DNA of 64,000 nt from Chryseobacterium elymi. GTDB taxonomy: Bacteria > Bacteroidota > Bacteroidia > Flavobacteriales > Weeksellaceae. A program made the translations under genes and the position numbers. The notes under the pieces were generated by a model. The model was not told where the DNA came from. It saw only the letters and a list, made by a program, of their open reading frames with translations, and did not search any database. This document shows positions 1-8,089 of this stretch, piece by piece; positions within the stretch are counted from its first letter, which is position 1, and every line of letters starts with the position of its first letter. Location of the stretch: assembly GCF_003385495.1 (NCBI RefSeq), contig NZ_QNUH01000006.1, forward strand, positions 1 to 64,000, read 5' to 3'.

Positions 1-239
1 ACTTATAATATCAGAAATATGTTAAATATCATTTTTTTTGATGTATTTAATTTGATTCGTGTAAAAAATATCTGAAAATAATTACATTTATTGTAATACA
101 ATATACTTCTCTGTATTGCTTTTAATAAGTGAAACGGATTTGTTTATCCTAGCGTTTAATCAATCAGGAAATGGTTGTGATTAAAAACAAGAAACTAATG
201 ATAAAAATATTTTTTTCTGATATGAAAATAAATGAAATT

Positions 240-848
240 TTACTCAAAATCCAAGAAACCATCCGCCAGTTTTTTCCACTGTATCTTTGAGATTCCCATC
301 ATTCCTCCGGCTGCAACCATAAGATTTCTTATGATATCAATATATCCGGCATTAAAATTGGGTGTTTCATTCCGTCCGTAGACTGCGGCTTTCAGATGAG
401 TCGGTGTTCTTGCAATCATAAAAGTAGAAGTCGCTCTGGAACTGTAAAAATGAGCGGTATGACTGTTTTTTCTGTTTTGGGGATTTACGGATGGTCTGCA
501 TGTTATTAAAATGCTTTCCGAATAGTGATCTTCCTGAAAGCAGATATCGGTTACTTCTACCCAGTCATATCCTTTTGCTTCAGGTTCTCCCGGTCCGGGA
601 ATATCAATTCTCATAAAATCTCCTTTTTGAGGAGGCCTTTCAGCTGCATTTCCTTCGGAATCATAAAGCTTAAAGGCTGCAAAGCCTTCACCACAATAGC
701 TTTTCCACAGATTCACTGAAAAAAATCTTTGTTTCAAAATGTCAAACTTAAGCGGTAGAAGTGCCAGTGCAAACTGCTTGTGGCTTTCCGTATCGTGAAA
801 TCCACCGGATTGCTGCTGTGGAACTTTATTGATCTGCTTAGGTTTCAT
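240..848 (-). CDS. Hypothetical protein, 202 aa
   Basis: I do not recognise this protein. It has no signal peptide or membrane segment. The N-terminal 20 residues are polar and Gln-rich. The middle (about residues 75-115) has a Pro/Gly-rich stretch (PGPGEPEAKGYDW), and the C-terminal third looks helical. It reads as a complete gene: clean open frame, ATG start and ordinary codon use. A Crp-type dyad and a near-consensus -7 box lie 17-61 bp upstream of the start, so it is probably an activated single-gene unit. I saw no clear terminator after the stop, only AT-rich DNA to the window edge. Confidence 0.75.
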   Translation of the reverse strand: MKPKQINKVPQQQSGGFHDTESHKQFALALLPLKFDILKQRFFSVNLWKSYCGEGFAAFKLYDSEGNAAERPPQKGDFMRIDIPGPGEPEAKGYDWVEVTDICFQEDHYSESILITCRPSVNPQNRKNSHTAHFYSSRATSTFMIARTPTHLKAAVYGRNETPNFNAGYIDIIRNLMVAAGGMMGISKIQWKKLADGFLDFE

Positions 849-864
849 CTTAACTGATTTTGTA

Positions 865-909
865 CTAAGTTATAAAAACAAAAGGTATTTCTTTATGAGC
901 GCGATCATA
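865..909 (-). promoter_or_regulatory. Crp-type dyad plus -7 box upstream of the 240-848 gene
   Basis: Positions 894-909 read TATGAGCGCGATCATA, an inverted repeat with TATGA/TCATA half-sites and a 6-bp spacer (TTATGA/TCATAA if extended). On the minus strand TAACTTAG (865-872) differs from TAnnTTTG by one base. The two centres are 33 bp apart, the same spacing as at 41.4, 62.6 and 63.9 kb. The start codon is at 848, giving a leader of roughly 10-15 nt. Confidence 0.6.
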
Positions 910-993
910 ACGGTCTAAATAAAGCTCCTCGATGGAGAGGCTGATGTTAAAACTTAATGTATCCGGGAAAATGCAGTTTAATTTATAATTCTC

Positions 994-1039
994 AAAAAAT
1001 AGGAGGAAATGGATAGGATCTTTTATGACCTTAATCATG
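994..1039 (-). promoter_or_regulatory. Second, weaker Crp-type dyad
   Basis: TATGACCTTAATCATG at 1024-1039 matches the TATGA-N6-TCATA pattern at all but the last base. A leftward TATTTTTT (994-1001) is one base off TAnnTTTG, with 34 bp between centres. It would start a transcript about 140 nt upstream of the 240-848 gene, so it may be a tandem promoter or drive a short RNA. The rest of the 849-1427 gap holds the small transcript unit at 1225-1299 and AT-rich DNA without a convincing gene. Confidence 0.4.
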
Positions 1040-1224
1040 CGGTTAAACTATTTTTACTAAAAAAATGTTTTTTAATTATTTTTTTGGTTTATGATAATAT
1101 CTTACTATATATTTTAAAGGAAATTGTAAGAAAAGCATTATTGAACAGACCCTTATTTTTAATTGGAATTAATACTTTTTTAAATTTTATGCTTATATAA
1201 TGTTTTGCATAATACAATTTTACC

Positions 1225-1299
1225 TATATTTGTGGATCGAAATAATTTTTTTTCATCATTTGTGTTTTTTTAAGGTCTCCTCCTTTAGGGGACCTTTTT
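1225..1299 (+). ncRNA. Candidate short RNA or leader: promoter followed closely by terminator
   Basis: TATATTTG at 1225-1232 is a perfect Bacteroidota -7 box, with TTTTG at 1203-1207 upstream. About 40 bp later a hairpin has arms 1272-1280 (AAGGTCTCC) and 1288-1296 (GGGGACCTT), with one G-T wobble, and is followed by Ts. No open frame fits between them. The product would be about 60 nt, or a leader ending ahead of the lectin gene. The left arm and loop read CCTCCTTT, the same as the usual 16S rRNA 3' tail, which may be chance. Confidence 0.4.
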
Positions 1300-1345
1300 C
1301 ATTTTAGGCTATTATTTTTTGCAATTAAGTGTAAATACGGAATGG

Positions 1346-1353
1346 TAAATTTG
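1346..1353 (+). promoter_or_regulatory. -7 box of the lectin gene
   Basis: TAAATTTG is a perfect TAnnTTTG match 74 bp before the lectin start codon. The nearest upstream TTTG (1318-1321) is 24 bp away, slightly more than the usual 19-21. It would give a leader of about 65-70 nt. Confidence 0.45.
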
Positions 1354-1427
1354 GTATTTTCTACGCTAGCATATATCTCTTTAAAGTGACAACTTTGTAA
1401 TGTTAAACAACTTAAAAACATTACACC

Positions 1428-1772
1428 ATGTCAACATTCAAAATCAATATCATTGCAGGTCCGCTTTGGAGCAATGATGAAGCACAAAAAATCGGAGGCC
1501 GTATTGCTGCGGCACATTTAGGAAAATTCACTGGGCAATGGAGCACTATTGTCGAAGGTCAGATGAGCGTTATCGAAGTTGAATATGATACGCAACCATC
1601 CGGAAGTACAGAATATACTATGGACGTTTTAGCAGGACCTATCTGGAGCAACGAAGATGCAAAAGAAATATGTCCTTCAATCTGTGCTTCTTACGGAGGG
1701 ACATGGAACGGACAATGGACTACCGTCGTTGAAGGCAAAATGAGCGTTTGCGGATGCACATTTAAGTTCTAG
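1428..1772 (+). CDS. MVL-type mannan-binding lectin, two tandem repeats
   Basis: This 114-aa protein consists of two homologous ~54-residue repeats. Repeat 1 (residues 1-55) has AGPLWSNDEAQ, FTGQW and VEGQMSVIEVE. Repeat 2 (60-114) has AGPIWSNEDAK, WNGQW and VEGKMSV. This is the arrangement and motif set of Microcystis viridis lectin MVL, which binds the Man-GlcNAc core of high-mannose glycans with one site per repeat. There is no signal peptide, so it is cytoplasmic or released by lysis or another route. Repeat 2 has four cysteines (82, 86, 108, 110) that repeat 1 lacks. It has its own promoter and terminator, so it is a single-gene unit. The family call rests on recalled MVL sequence and is strong. 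Confidence 0.88.
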   Translation: MSTFKINIIAGPLWSNDEAQKIGGRIAAAHLGKFTGQWSTIVEGQMSVIEVEYDTQPSGSTEYTMDVLAGPIWSNEDAKEICPSICASYGGTWNGQWTTVVEGKMSVCGCTFKF

Positions 1773-1792
1773 AACTTATTTAGATTAATATG

Positions 1793-1819
1793 AATCTCTG
1801 GGGCAACCTGGAGATTTTT
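1793..1819 (+). terminator. Terminator of the lectin gene
   Basis: Arms AATCTC (1793-1798) and GAGATT (1811-1816), with partial pairing inside, are followed by a run of Ts. The hairpin starts 21 bp after the lectin stop codon. Confidence 0.7.
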
Positions 1820-1847
1820 TTTGCTCTGATAATAATTTACAGCTGAA

Positions 1848-2630
1848 TTATTGAGTAGTTTTTATAAAATCCGTAGGTCTGGACTGCATTACAGACCGGA
1901 AACTTCTTGTAAAGGACTGAACACTCTTATACCCTACTTTGTATGCCGTTTCGGAAATGGTATGGTCACCGGAGTTCAGCAGCTCCAGGCTTTTAATGAT
2001 TCTTAGTATCTGCTGGTATTTGGCAATTGTCATTCCTGTCTCTTTTTTAAAAATGCGCTCCAGTGTGCGTAAGGAAAGCATTGAAATTTCGCTCAGATCC
2101 ACCATTCTCACGTCTTCCCGGTAATGGTTGTGAAGATATTCAATAGATTTAGATAATCTTTTATCTTCAGGAAGACTGATATGAAGCTTCAGTGAATGTT
2201 CCACAAAATGGGGCAGCTCATTGAAAAGGGCCTGTAAGAAAAGAATCTCATTCGGGTCTTTTGAAATATTTTTTGACCATTTTTCTGCATACTTTATCAT
2301 TTCCTTCAGGACAGGAGGAACAGAAAAAATATTAATCTTATGATGAAAAACACTGCTTTCTTCTGCATCGGCGAACATGATCATCAGTTTAATTTTTTCT
2401 GAATGAGAATTGGTTTTATGGATGGCGCCTGGTGGAATCCAGGCTGCATGATTTTGCGGAAGAAGATAGATTTTCCCATCAACCGTGATATACTGAAACC
2501 CACTTTCCACGTAAACAAGCTGCCCTTTTTGGTGAGAATGCAGAATGTCATCATGTCGCCAGTCTTCTTCAAACCAAACAAAATATGGTTTCTTCAATTG
2601 ATCAATATCTATAGTGTCGTGAGGACTCAT
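1848..2630 (-). CDS. AraC family regulator with cupin sensor domain
   Basis: The 260-aa protein has an N-terminal cupin-like region (about residues 20-100, with DILHSHQKGQLVYVESG and IPPGAIH) and a C-terminal AraC/XylS double helix-turn-helix (about 155-255, ending AYKVGYKSVQSFTRSFRS). It is transcribed away from the adjacent MFS transporter gene with 72 bp between starts, the usual sign that a regulator controls its neighbour. It is a clear paralogue of the AraC protein at 56641-57447, which shares the histidine-rich cupin start and the IYLLPQ/IYLVPQ segment. The ligand cannot be told from sequence. Confidence 0.88.
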   Translation of the reverse strand: MSPHDTIDIDQLKKPYFVWFEEDWRHDDILHSHQKGQLVYVESGFQYITVDGKIYLLPQNHAAWIPPGAIHKTNSHSEKIKLMIMFADAEESSVFHHKINIFSVPPVLKEMIKYAEKWSKNISKDPNEILFLQALFNELPHFVEHSLKLHISLPEDKRLSKSIEYLHNHYREDVRMVDLSEISMLSLRTLERIFKKETGMTIAKYQQILRIIKSLELLNSGDHTISETAYKVGYKSVQSFTRSFRSVMQSRPTDFIKTTQ

Positions 2631-2677
2631 GTCGTTTTAGGTTAATATTTTGGCAAAACTAAATAAAACCGCTGAAT

Positions 2678-2685
2678 TAATTTTG
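2678..2685 (+). promoter_or_regulatory. -7 box of the MFS gene
   Basis: TAATTTTG matches TAnnTTTG perfectly, 17 bp before the start codon of the transporter, so the leader would be about 10 nt. An upstream TTTG lies 25 bp away, so the -33 element is weak, consistent with a need for an activator such as the divergent AraC protein. Confidence 0.5.
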
Positions 2686-2702
2686 CGTCAAATATTAATT
2701 AT

Positions 2703-3908
2703 ATGATGAAGAGTGAATCAAGAAAGAATGCTTCTTATGTTCTGATGATGCTCAATGTGCTGGTTGTGATCCTGGTATCCAGTAATCTGAGATCTCCTAT
2801 TATCTCTGTTTCCCCGGTATTGGGGGATATACGGGATACTCTGAATATGAATAGTTTTCAGGTGAGCCTGCTTACTTCTATTCCACTGTTTATGTTTGCA
2901 ACCTGTTCCGTTTTAGTGAGCAGATTTTCGTATAAATTCAGTATCAGCCGGTTTCTGATGTATTCCCTGATTATTTTAAGTTTTGGACTATTCTTACGGA
3001 TTACGGGATCTCTTTGGATGCTTTTCGCAGGATCCGTATTCATAGGACTTGGAATTTGTATCGGAAATGTAGTGACTCCGGGGTATATCAAGAATAATTT
3101 TTCTAAACAGATCGGTTTGATGACCGGGATTTTTGCAGTTTCTATGAATCTTACAGCTGCCTTAGCCTCAGGTTTCAGTGTGAAAATCGGAGAATGGACA
3201 GGATTCGGATGGCGGGGCTCGCTGGGAATCTGGCTGATCATTGCCGGGCTGGGTTTTTTTGTTCTTATTCTGGAACTGATATTCAATAAAAAGAACCGGG
3301 GGCAGGCAAAAGCAGCTTTAAGTGTTTCTGATTTTAATATGTTTAAATCTGCGCAGGCATGGAATATCAGTGTATTTATGGGGCTGCAGTCTTTATTTTA
3401 TTACTGCATGATGGCATGGCTGCCTTCATTTCTTACTGATTGTAAAATGGAAAGTGAAAATGCGGGATGGGTCCTGTTTTTTATTCAGATTACCATGATC
3501 CCTATTACTTTCTGTGCCCCGATTATTGCCGGGAAAATGAAGGATCAACGGATTCTGATCGTACTTATCTGCAGTTTGATGTTCGGAAGTACGATGATGT
3601 TTGTCTGGCTGCAGGCGCAATGGATCTATGCTAATGCTGTCATTATCGGTGTTTCTAATGGTTTGTCTTTCAGCCTGTCTATTCTGTTTTTTTCGACAAG
3701 AACAAAGAACAGTGCCAATGCGGTAAAAATATCGGGAATGGCACAGTCTGTAGGGTATCTGATTGCGGCGTTCGGTCCTCCTGTCTTCGGAAAGCTTCAT
3801 GATTGGGACGTCTCGTGGAAAAGTTCTTTTTACTTTTTAAGTTTTGCTGTTATTCTGATGTTTTACTTCGGAATGAAGGCGGCCAGGAATAAATGTGTTG
3901 AAGATTAA
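2703..3908 (+). CDS. MFS transporter, CynX/NimT-like
   Basis: The 401-aa protein has about 12 hydrophobic segments and the SNLRSPIISVSPVLGDIRDTLNMN opening seen in CynX/NimT/YycB-type major facilitator proteins, which export or import small anions and drugs. The start is ATGATG; either Met could be used. It is divergent from the AraC regulator and ends at a strong hairpin terminator shared with the convergent DUF421 gene. The substrate is unknown; an induced efflux pump is the likeliest role. Confidence 0.85.
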   Translation: MMKSESRKNASYVLMMLNVLVVILVSSNLRSPIISVSPVLGDIRDTLNMNSFQVSLLTSIPLFMFATCSVLVSRFSYKFSISRFLMYSLIILSFGLFLRITGSLWMLFAGSVFIGLGICIGNVVTPGYIKNNFSKQIGLMTGIFAVSMNLTAALASGFSVKIGEWTGFGWRGSLGIWLIIAGLGFFVLILELIFNKKNRGQAKAALSVSDFNMFKSAQAWNISVFMGLQSLFYYCMMAWLPSFLTDCKMESENAGWVLFFIQITMIPITFCAPIIAGKMKDQRILIVLICSLMFGSTMMFVWLQAQWIYANAVIIGVSNGLSFSLSILFFSTRTKNSANAVKISGMAQSVGYLIAAFGPPVFGKLHDWDVSWKSSFYFLSFAVILMFYFGMKAARNKCVED

Positions 3909-3911
3909 AAC

Positions 3912-3943
3912 AAAAGGACTGTACCTGAAAGAACAGTCCTTTT
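3912..3943. terminator. Bidirectional terminator between MFS and DUF421 genes
   Basis: Perfect 11-bp arms AAAAGGACTGT (3912-3922) and ACAGTCCTTTT (3933-3943) lie between two convergent genes, with A and T runs on the two sides. Confidence 0.85.
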
Positions 3944-3958
3944 AAATGTTTTGTCTGG

Positions 3959-4717
3959 CTAAGTTATTCTCCTTTTGTTGCTTGCTTCCACCCATTCATC
4001 TTTTTTACATTTGGGACAGGATGCTTTATTTCCTTCTGCTTTAAATTCGGTATGTCCACAGAAGATACAGGAATATTGACTTTCTTTATGAATTTTTTTT
4101 AATGGATTTTTTAATGAATCCGGCATGATGGGAAGGCCATACTTAACATCTTTATCTTCATAGTAAAATACACTGATCTCACCGGAAATTTCTTCAATAG
4201 CTGTTTCAATCTGTCCAAGCTGTGATATTCCCTTCAATCTTAATTCGGCAAAAAATTCATCGCTGCCCAGATTTTCTTTTTTAAAATTTTCAATGGCAAA
4301 TTCACCGTCCTTGATCAGGCAGATGGAACTTCCTTCCACCAGTTTCTCAAATTTTTTGCTTCTTCCTATAAAAAAAGTGACAATACTGTATAAAAGAATG
4401 ATGACTATAAAAACGAGAATGGAAGAAATAATACCAACATCTTTATTGAACATAGGATCACCAGCCGCAGAACCTAAACCGATAATAACGACCAGCTCAA
4501 AAATAGAAAGCTGCTTTACTCCTCTTTTCCCTAAAACCCTTAAGCCAATGATAATAGCAATAAACATAATGGCAGTCCGGAGTATGATTTCCAGAAGGAA
4601 AGACCATTCTTCATGTCCCAGAAATAATTCTTTCCAGTTAAGTTCTAAGAGAAATAGGGATAGCATAGAAATTAATTTAGAGAGGGTATCCAAAAAATGA
4701 GCCATCCCCCAATCCAC
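3959..4717 (-). CDS. DUF421 (YetF-like) membrane protein with C-terminal zinc ribbon
   Basis: The 252-aa protein has three N-terminal hydrophobic segments (about residues 5-100) followed by the GLRVLGKRGVKQLSIFELVVIIGLGSAAGDPM signature region of DUF421/YetF proteins and a soluble domain. The last 35 residues carry CIFCG and CPKCKK, a four-cysteine zinc ribbon that is not part of minimal YetF. Function is not established; relatives are associated with spores or stress in Firmicutes. It is convergent with the MFS gene and appears to be alone in its unit. Confidence 0.82.
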   Translation of the reverse strand: MDWGMAHFLDTLSKLISMLSLFLLELNWKELFLGHEEWSFLLEIILRTAIMFIAIIIGLRVLGKRGVKQLSIFELVVIIGLGSAAGDPMFNKDVGIISSILVFIVIILLYSIVTFFIGRSKKFEKLVEGSSICLIKDGEFAIENFKKENLGSDEFFAELRLKGISQLGQIETAIEEISGEISVFYYEDKDVKYGLPIMPDSLKNPLKKIHKESQYSCIFCGHTEFKAEGNKASCPKCKKDEWVEASNKRRIT

Positions 4718-4861
4718 TCTTCTTAAAGATTAATAGATTTAAACTCTTTTAAATTAATTATAAAGAATATTCCATCCCGTCCTGGAGAACTAAGCATCTG
4801 TTCTCCAGATCGTTTTCATTGATCTTCTTCCGAATGTATTCACGGTTTTCCTTACAGTGGG

Positions 4862-5068
4862 TTTATAGAATTATGGCGAAAAATGCCGATGGTTTCAAAG
4901 AAAGTGCTTTCGGAGCAGCTGAAACAGATGGAGGAAAATCATATTATTCAACGGATTGAAGTCTATAATTTCCCTCCTGAAGTCTATTATAAGCCTACTG
5001 ATCAGGGCAAAAAATTAGGTCCTATTCTTAATCAGTTGCATCAATGGGGGAATGATCTTAATGCTTAA
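4862..5068 (+). pseudogene. HxlR family regulator, 5' truncated remnant
   Basis: The frame encodes FIELWRKMPMVSKKVLSEQL and continues to a normal HxlR end with the wing (FPPEVYYKPTDQGKKL). A complete HxlR protein has about 40 more N-terminal residues including CPV...GGKW, as in the intact copy at 37177. Upstream DNA (4718-4861) in this frame does not encode them. The first ATG is at 4883. The remnant overlaps the 3' end of convergent bioA by 11 bp. It is most simply a deletion remnant. Confidence 0.7.
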
Positions 5069-6344
5069 AAGTATCTAAAACCTCCAAAATATTCTGGTAA
5101 ATAAAATTCAGATCTTCCGCACTAATGCAATAAGGTGGAACCAGATACATGACATTCCCCAGTGGACGCATAATAATCCCACGTTTAAGGAATTCATCAT
5201 ACAGAACCTTTCCAATTTGATTAAAATAAGAAGTATTCTGAGCAGTTTTGTATTCAAAGGCCAGAATAGTTCCAGTATGGCGTACATTTTCAACATCAGC
5301 ATGCTTTGAAAGAATTTTGGCAAATTCTAAATGTTGTCTGCTGATACGGTCGATGGCTGTTAACGTTTCTTTCTTTAATAAAAGTTCCATGCTTGCCAAT
5401 GCAGCTGTGCAGGCTAGCGGATTAGCCGTAAAGGAATGTCCGTGAAACAACGTCTTGTATTTGTCATCCGATAAAAAGGCATTAAAAATTTCCTGCGAAC
5501 AGGTGGTAATTCCCATAGGCATTGTTCCTCCGGTGAGGCCTTTTGAGAAACACATAATATCCGGCATTTCCGTCAGGTGATTGGCAGCAAACAGTTTTCC
5601 GGTTCTCCCGAAACCTGTAAATACTTCATCCTGAATCATCAGAATTTCTTTGCTTCTGCAGAACTTCATCAGCTCATCCAGATGTTTGGCCTCATACATC
5701 AGCATTCCTGCTGCGCCCTGTACCAATGGTTCATAGATAAAACAGGCTGTCTCTTCTGCTATATTTCTGATTTTAATTTTTATGCTTTCCAGATTTTCTG
5801 CGTTAGGTATATCAATAAAAACCACTTCGAACAGCATACTTCCGAAAGGCTTTGTCCAGACACTTCTCCCGCTCACAGACATCGCTCCGAAGGTATCACC
5901 ATGATAGGCATTTCTGAAAGCCAGAATCTTAGTCTTATCTTTTCCAAGATTATAGGCGTATTGAATACACATTTTTAATGCTGCTTCTACTGCTGTAGAA
6001 CCATTATCTGAATAGAAAACCTTTTTCTGATTTTCAGGCAGCAATTTTAATAAATTCTCAGACAACTGAACGGCCGGTTCATGCGTAAAGCCCGCAAAAA
6101 TAACCTGCTCCAAAGTATTTAGCTGTTCGAATACCCGCTCTGCTATATAAGGATGGGCATGGCCGTGCAAAGTCACCCACCAGGATGAAACCGCATCAAT
6201 ATACTTCTTGCCTTCATCGTCATATAAATAGACGCCTTTTCCTTTTACGATAGGCACTGCATCTCCTGCTGTTTTCATCTGCGTGTAGGGATGCCAGTTG
6301 ACGGCTTTATCTCTTGACTGTAGAGATTGTATTGATGTATTCAT
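5058..6344 (-). CDS. bioA: Adenosylmethionine--8-amino-7-oxononanoate aminotransferase
   Basis: BioA converts 8-amino-7-oxononanoate (KAPA) to 7,8-diaminononanoate using S-adenosylmethionine as amino donor. The 428-aa length is normal. Visible are the substrate-site NWHPYTQM near residue 16, the YHGDTFGAMS motif (148-157), the PLP-binding aspartate in QDEVFTGFGRTG (D239) and the Schiff-base lysine in CFSKGLTGG (K268). It is the last gene of the operon, separated from bioB by 92 bp that contain a heptamer repeat. Cytoplasmic. Confidence 0.96.
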   Translation of the reverse strand: MNTSIQSLQSRDKAVNWHPYTQMKTAGDAVPIVKGKGVYLYDDEGKKYIDAVSSWWVTLHGHAHPYIAERVFEQLNTLEQVIFAGFTHEPAVQLSENLLKLLPENQKKVFYSDNGSTAVEAALKMCIQYAYNLGKDKTKILAFRNAYHGDTFGAMSVSGRSVWTKPFGSMLFEVVFIDIPNAENLESIKIKIRNIAEETACFIYEPLVQGAAGMLMYEAKHLDELMKFCRSKEILMIQDEVFTGFGRTGKLFAANHLTEMPDIMCFSKGLTGGTMPMGITTCSQEIFNAFLSDDKYKTLFHGHSFTANPLACTAALASMELLLKKETLTAIDRISRQHLEFAKILSKHADVENVRHTGTILAFEYKTAQNTSYFNQIGKVLYDEFLKRGIIMRPLGNVMYLVPPYCISAEDLNFIYQNILEVLDTFKH

Positions 6345-6353
6345 TTTTTTTAA

Positions 6354-6385
6354 TTAGAAGTTAGAAATTAGAGGTTAGAAGTTAG
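6354..6385. repeat. TTAGAAG heptamer tandem repeat between bioB and bioA
   Basis: Four consecutive 7-bp units TTAGAAG, TTAGAAA, TTAGAGG, TTAGAAG and a partial TTAG lie directly upstream of bioA. Similar short tandem repeats are common between genes of this group. It may be prone to slippage. Confidence 0.8.
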
Positions 6386-6436
6386 TGGAGATGATCGTTC
6401 CATGCCAATTGTAGCTACCCCTCATCCCGAAACTCA

Positions 6437-7429
6437 TTAACAACAACTATTCTCCTTCATCTTCATCGGTTTCAGACCCAGTTTTTCCAGCATTTGCATA
6501 TCTTCGGAAACTCCCGGATTTGGCGTTACCAACAGGGTTTCTCTTTCTCCTGTAAAGATGGAATTGGCTCCGGCCATAAAGCACCATGCTTGTTCTGTTT
6601 CATTCATTTCGATACGTCCTGCGCTTAATCTGACCATTGAAGAAGGCATAACAATTCTTGCAGTAGCAATCATTCTTACCATTTCCCAGGTATCTACTTT
6701 TTCGTTATCCTCGAGCGGGGTTCCTGCTACTCTTGCTAACGCATTGATAGGAACTGATTCCGGATGTTTGGGCATTGTGGCAAGGGTTAAAAGCATTGAA
6801 ATTCTGTCTCTATGCGTTTCCCCAAGCCCGATAATTCCCCCTGAGCAAACCGTTATTCCAGCTTTTCTTACATTATTGATGGTATTGATTCTGTTATCGA
6901 ATGTTCGGGTTAAGATAATTTCTTCGTAATACTGTTCAGAAGTATCAAGGTTATGATTGTAAGCATATAGACCTGCTTCCTGAAGACGGATGGCCTGTTC
7001 TTCGGTTAGCATTCCTAAAGTACAGCATACTTCCAGTCCAAGTTCGTTCACGCCTTTTACCATATCAATTACCCTGTCGAAATCTCTGTTGTTACGGACT
7101 TCACGCCATGCTGCGGCCATACAGAAACGGGATGAACCGCTGTCTTTTGCTTTTTGAGCGTGGGCAATAACGGTTTCTGTCGGGAGCAATGCCTGCACTT
7201 TGATATTGGTATGGTAACGCGCCGCCTGACCGCAATATGAGCAGTCTTCAGGACATCCTCCTGTTTTGATGGATAATAAGGTGGAGATCTGTACTTCGGT
7301 CGGATTGTGCCATTCACGGTGAACGGTAGATGCTTTATAAATCAGTTCCAGTAACGGCTGGTGATAAATTTCTTCTATTTCTTCTTTTGTCCAGTTGTTT
7401 CTTACGGTTGTTTGTTTATCCATTATCAT
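6437..7429 (-). CDS. bioB: Biotin synthase
   Basis: BioB is the radical SAM enzyme that inserts sulfur into dethiobiotin. The 330-aa protein has the radical SAM cluster motif CPEDCSYC (C59, C63, C66) in the characteristic biotin synthase context, followed by the conserved [12 protein letters not shown] and CCTLGML segments. Its start overlaps the end of bioD by 4 bp, so the two are translationally coupled. ATG at 7429 or 7423 could be used. Confidence 0.97.
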   Translation of the reverse strand: MIMDKQTTVRNNWTKEEIEEIYHQPLLELIYKASTVHREWHNPTEVQISTLLSIKTGGCPEDCSYCGQAARYHTNIKVQALLPTETVIAHAQKAKDSGSSRFCMAAAWREVRNNRDFDRVIDMVKGVNELGLEVCCTLGMLTEEQAIRLQEAGLYAYNHNLDTSEQYYEEIILTRTFDNRINTINNVRKAGITVCSGGIIGLGETHRDRISMLLTLATMPKHPESVPINALARVAGTPLEDNEKVDTWEMVRMIATARIVMPSSMVRLSAGRIEMNETEQAWCFMAGANSIFTGERETLLVTPNPGVSEDMQMLEKLGLKPMKMKENSCC

Positions 7430-8040
7430 AAATTTGTTTTTGTTAATTGTTCTGCGGCAGCTTTAATGCTGACTTTAGTTGGCTGGTCGATTTCAGGAAT
7501 GTAGATAATTCTGGTTTCTCTTTTCATAAAGTTACAGATCACTCTTTCGGTATCCGGAGGGAAATTTCCATTGAAAATCAAGTATTCCAGCCTAAGTTTT
7601 CTTTGTTTTAAGGCCATGATGGAAAGTAAACTGTGGTTAATGCATCCTAAATAATTCCTCACCACCAATGCCACCGGAAGATCCAGTTTTTCTATAAGAT
7701 CGATCATGAAAATATCATCTGTAAGAGGCACCATAAGCCCTCCGGCCCCTTCTACGATTAGTTTGTTATCTGTTTTGGGAAGCTGAAACTGATCTAAACT
7801 GATTTCTATATTTTCTTCCCTGGCAGACTGATGTGGTGATGCTGCCAGTTGAAGACGGTAGGTTTCCGGATGGCAGACGGTGCTCTCTGTCCACAATTCT
7901 ATTTTATGGCTGTCCGTATAGTCGAGATCCCCGGATTGCACGGGTTTCCAGTAATCTGCTTTAAAATATTGCGTTAAAACGGCAGAGCATACTGTTTTTC
8001 CTACTTCGGTGCCTATGCCGGTGATAAATAGTTGATTCAT
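7426..8040 (-). CDS. bioD: Dethiobiotin synthetase
   Basis: BioD carboxylates 7,8-diaminononanoate with ATP and closes the ureido ring. The 204-aa protein opens with the P-loop GIGTEVGKT (K15) and has the [11 protein letters not shown] motif near residue 100. It lies 49 bp downstream of bioF and overlaps bioB by 4 bp. Some flavobacterial BioDs are short like this one. Confidence 0.95.
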   Translation of the reverse strand: MNQLFITGIGTEVGKTVCSAVLTQYFKADYWKPVQSGDLDYTDSHKIELWTESTVCHPETYRLQLAASPHQSAREENIEISLDQFQLPKTDNKLIVEGAGGLMVPLTDDIFMIDLIEKLDLPVALVVRNYLGCINHSLLSIMALKQRKLRLEYLIFNGNFPPDTERVICNFMKRETRIIYIPEIDQPTKVSIKAAAEQLTKTNL

Positions 8041-8089
8041 TTGTTATTACAGATTGCAAGATTCGGGGTTTGGTGTTTATTGACTCGTC

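Noticed and set aside
1009..1200. Open frame of 63 codons on the plus strand
   Set aside because: It is AT-rich, spans the Crp-type dyad at 1024 and has no family features, so it is probably chance.
4765..4860. Minus-strand stretch that could encode about 30 residues (CKENREYIRKKINEN)
   Set aside because: There is an in-frame stop just upstream and no start codon; nothing indicates a real gene.
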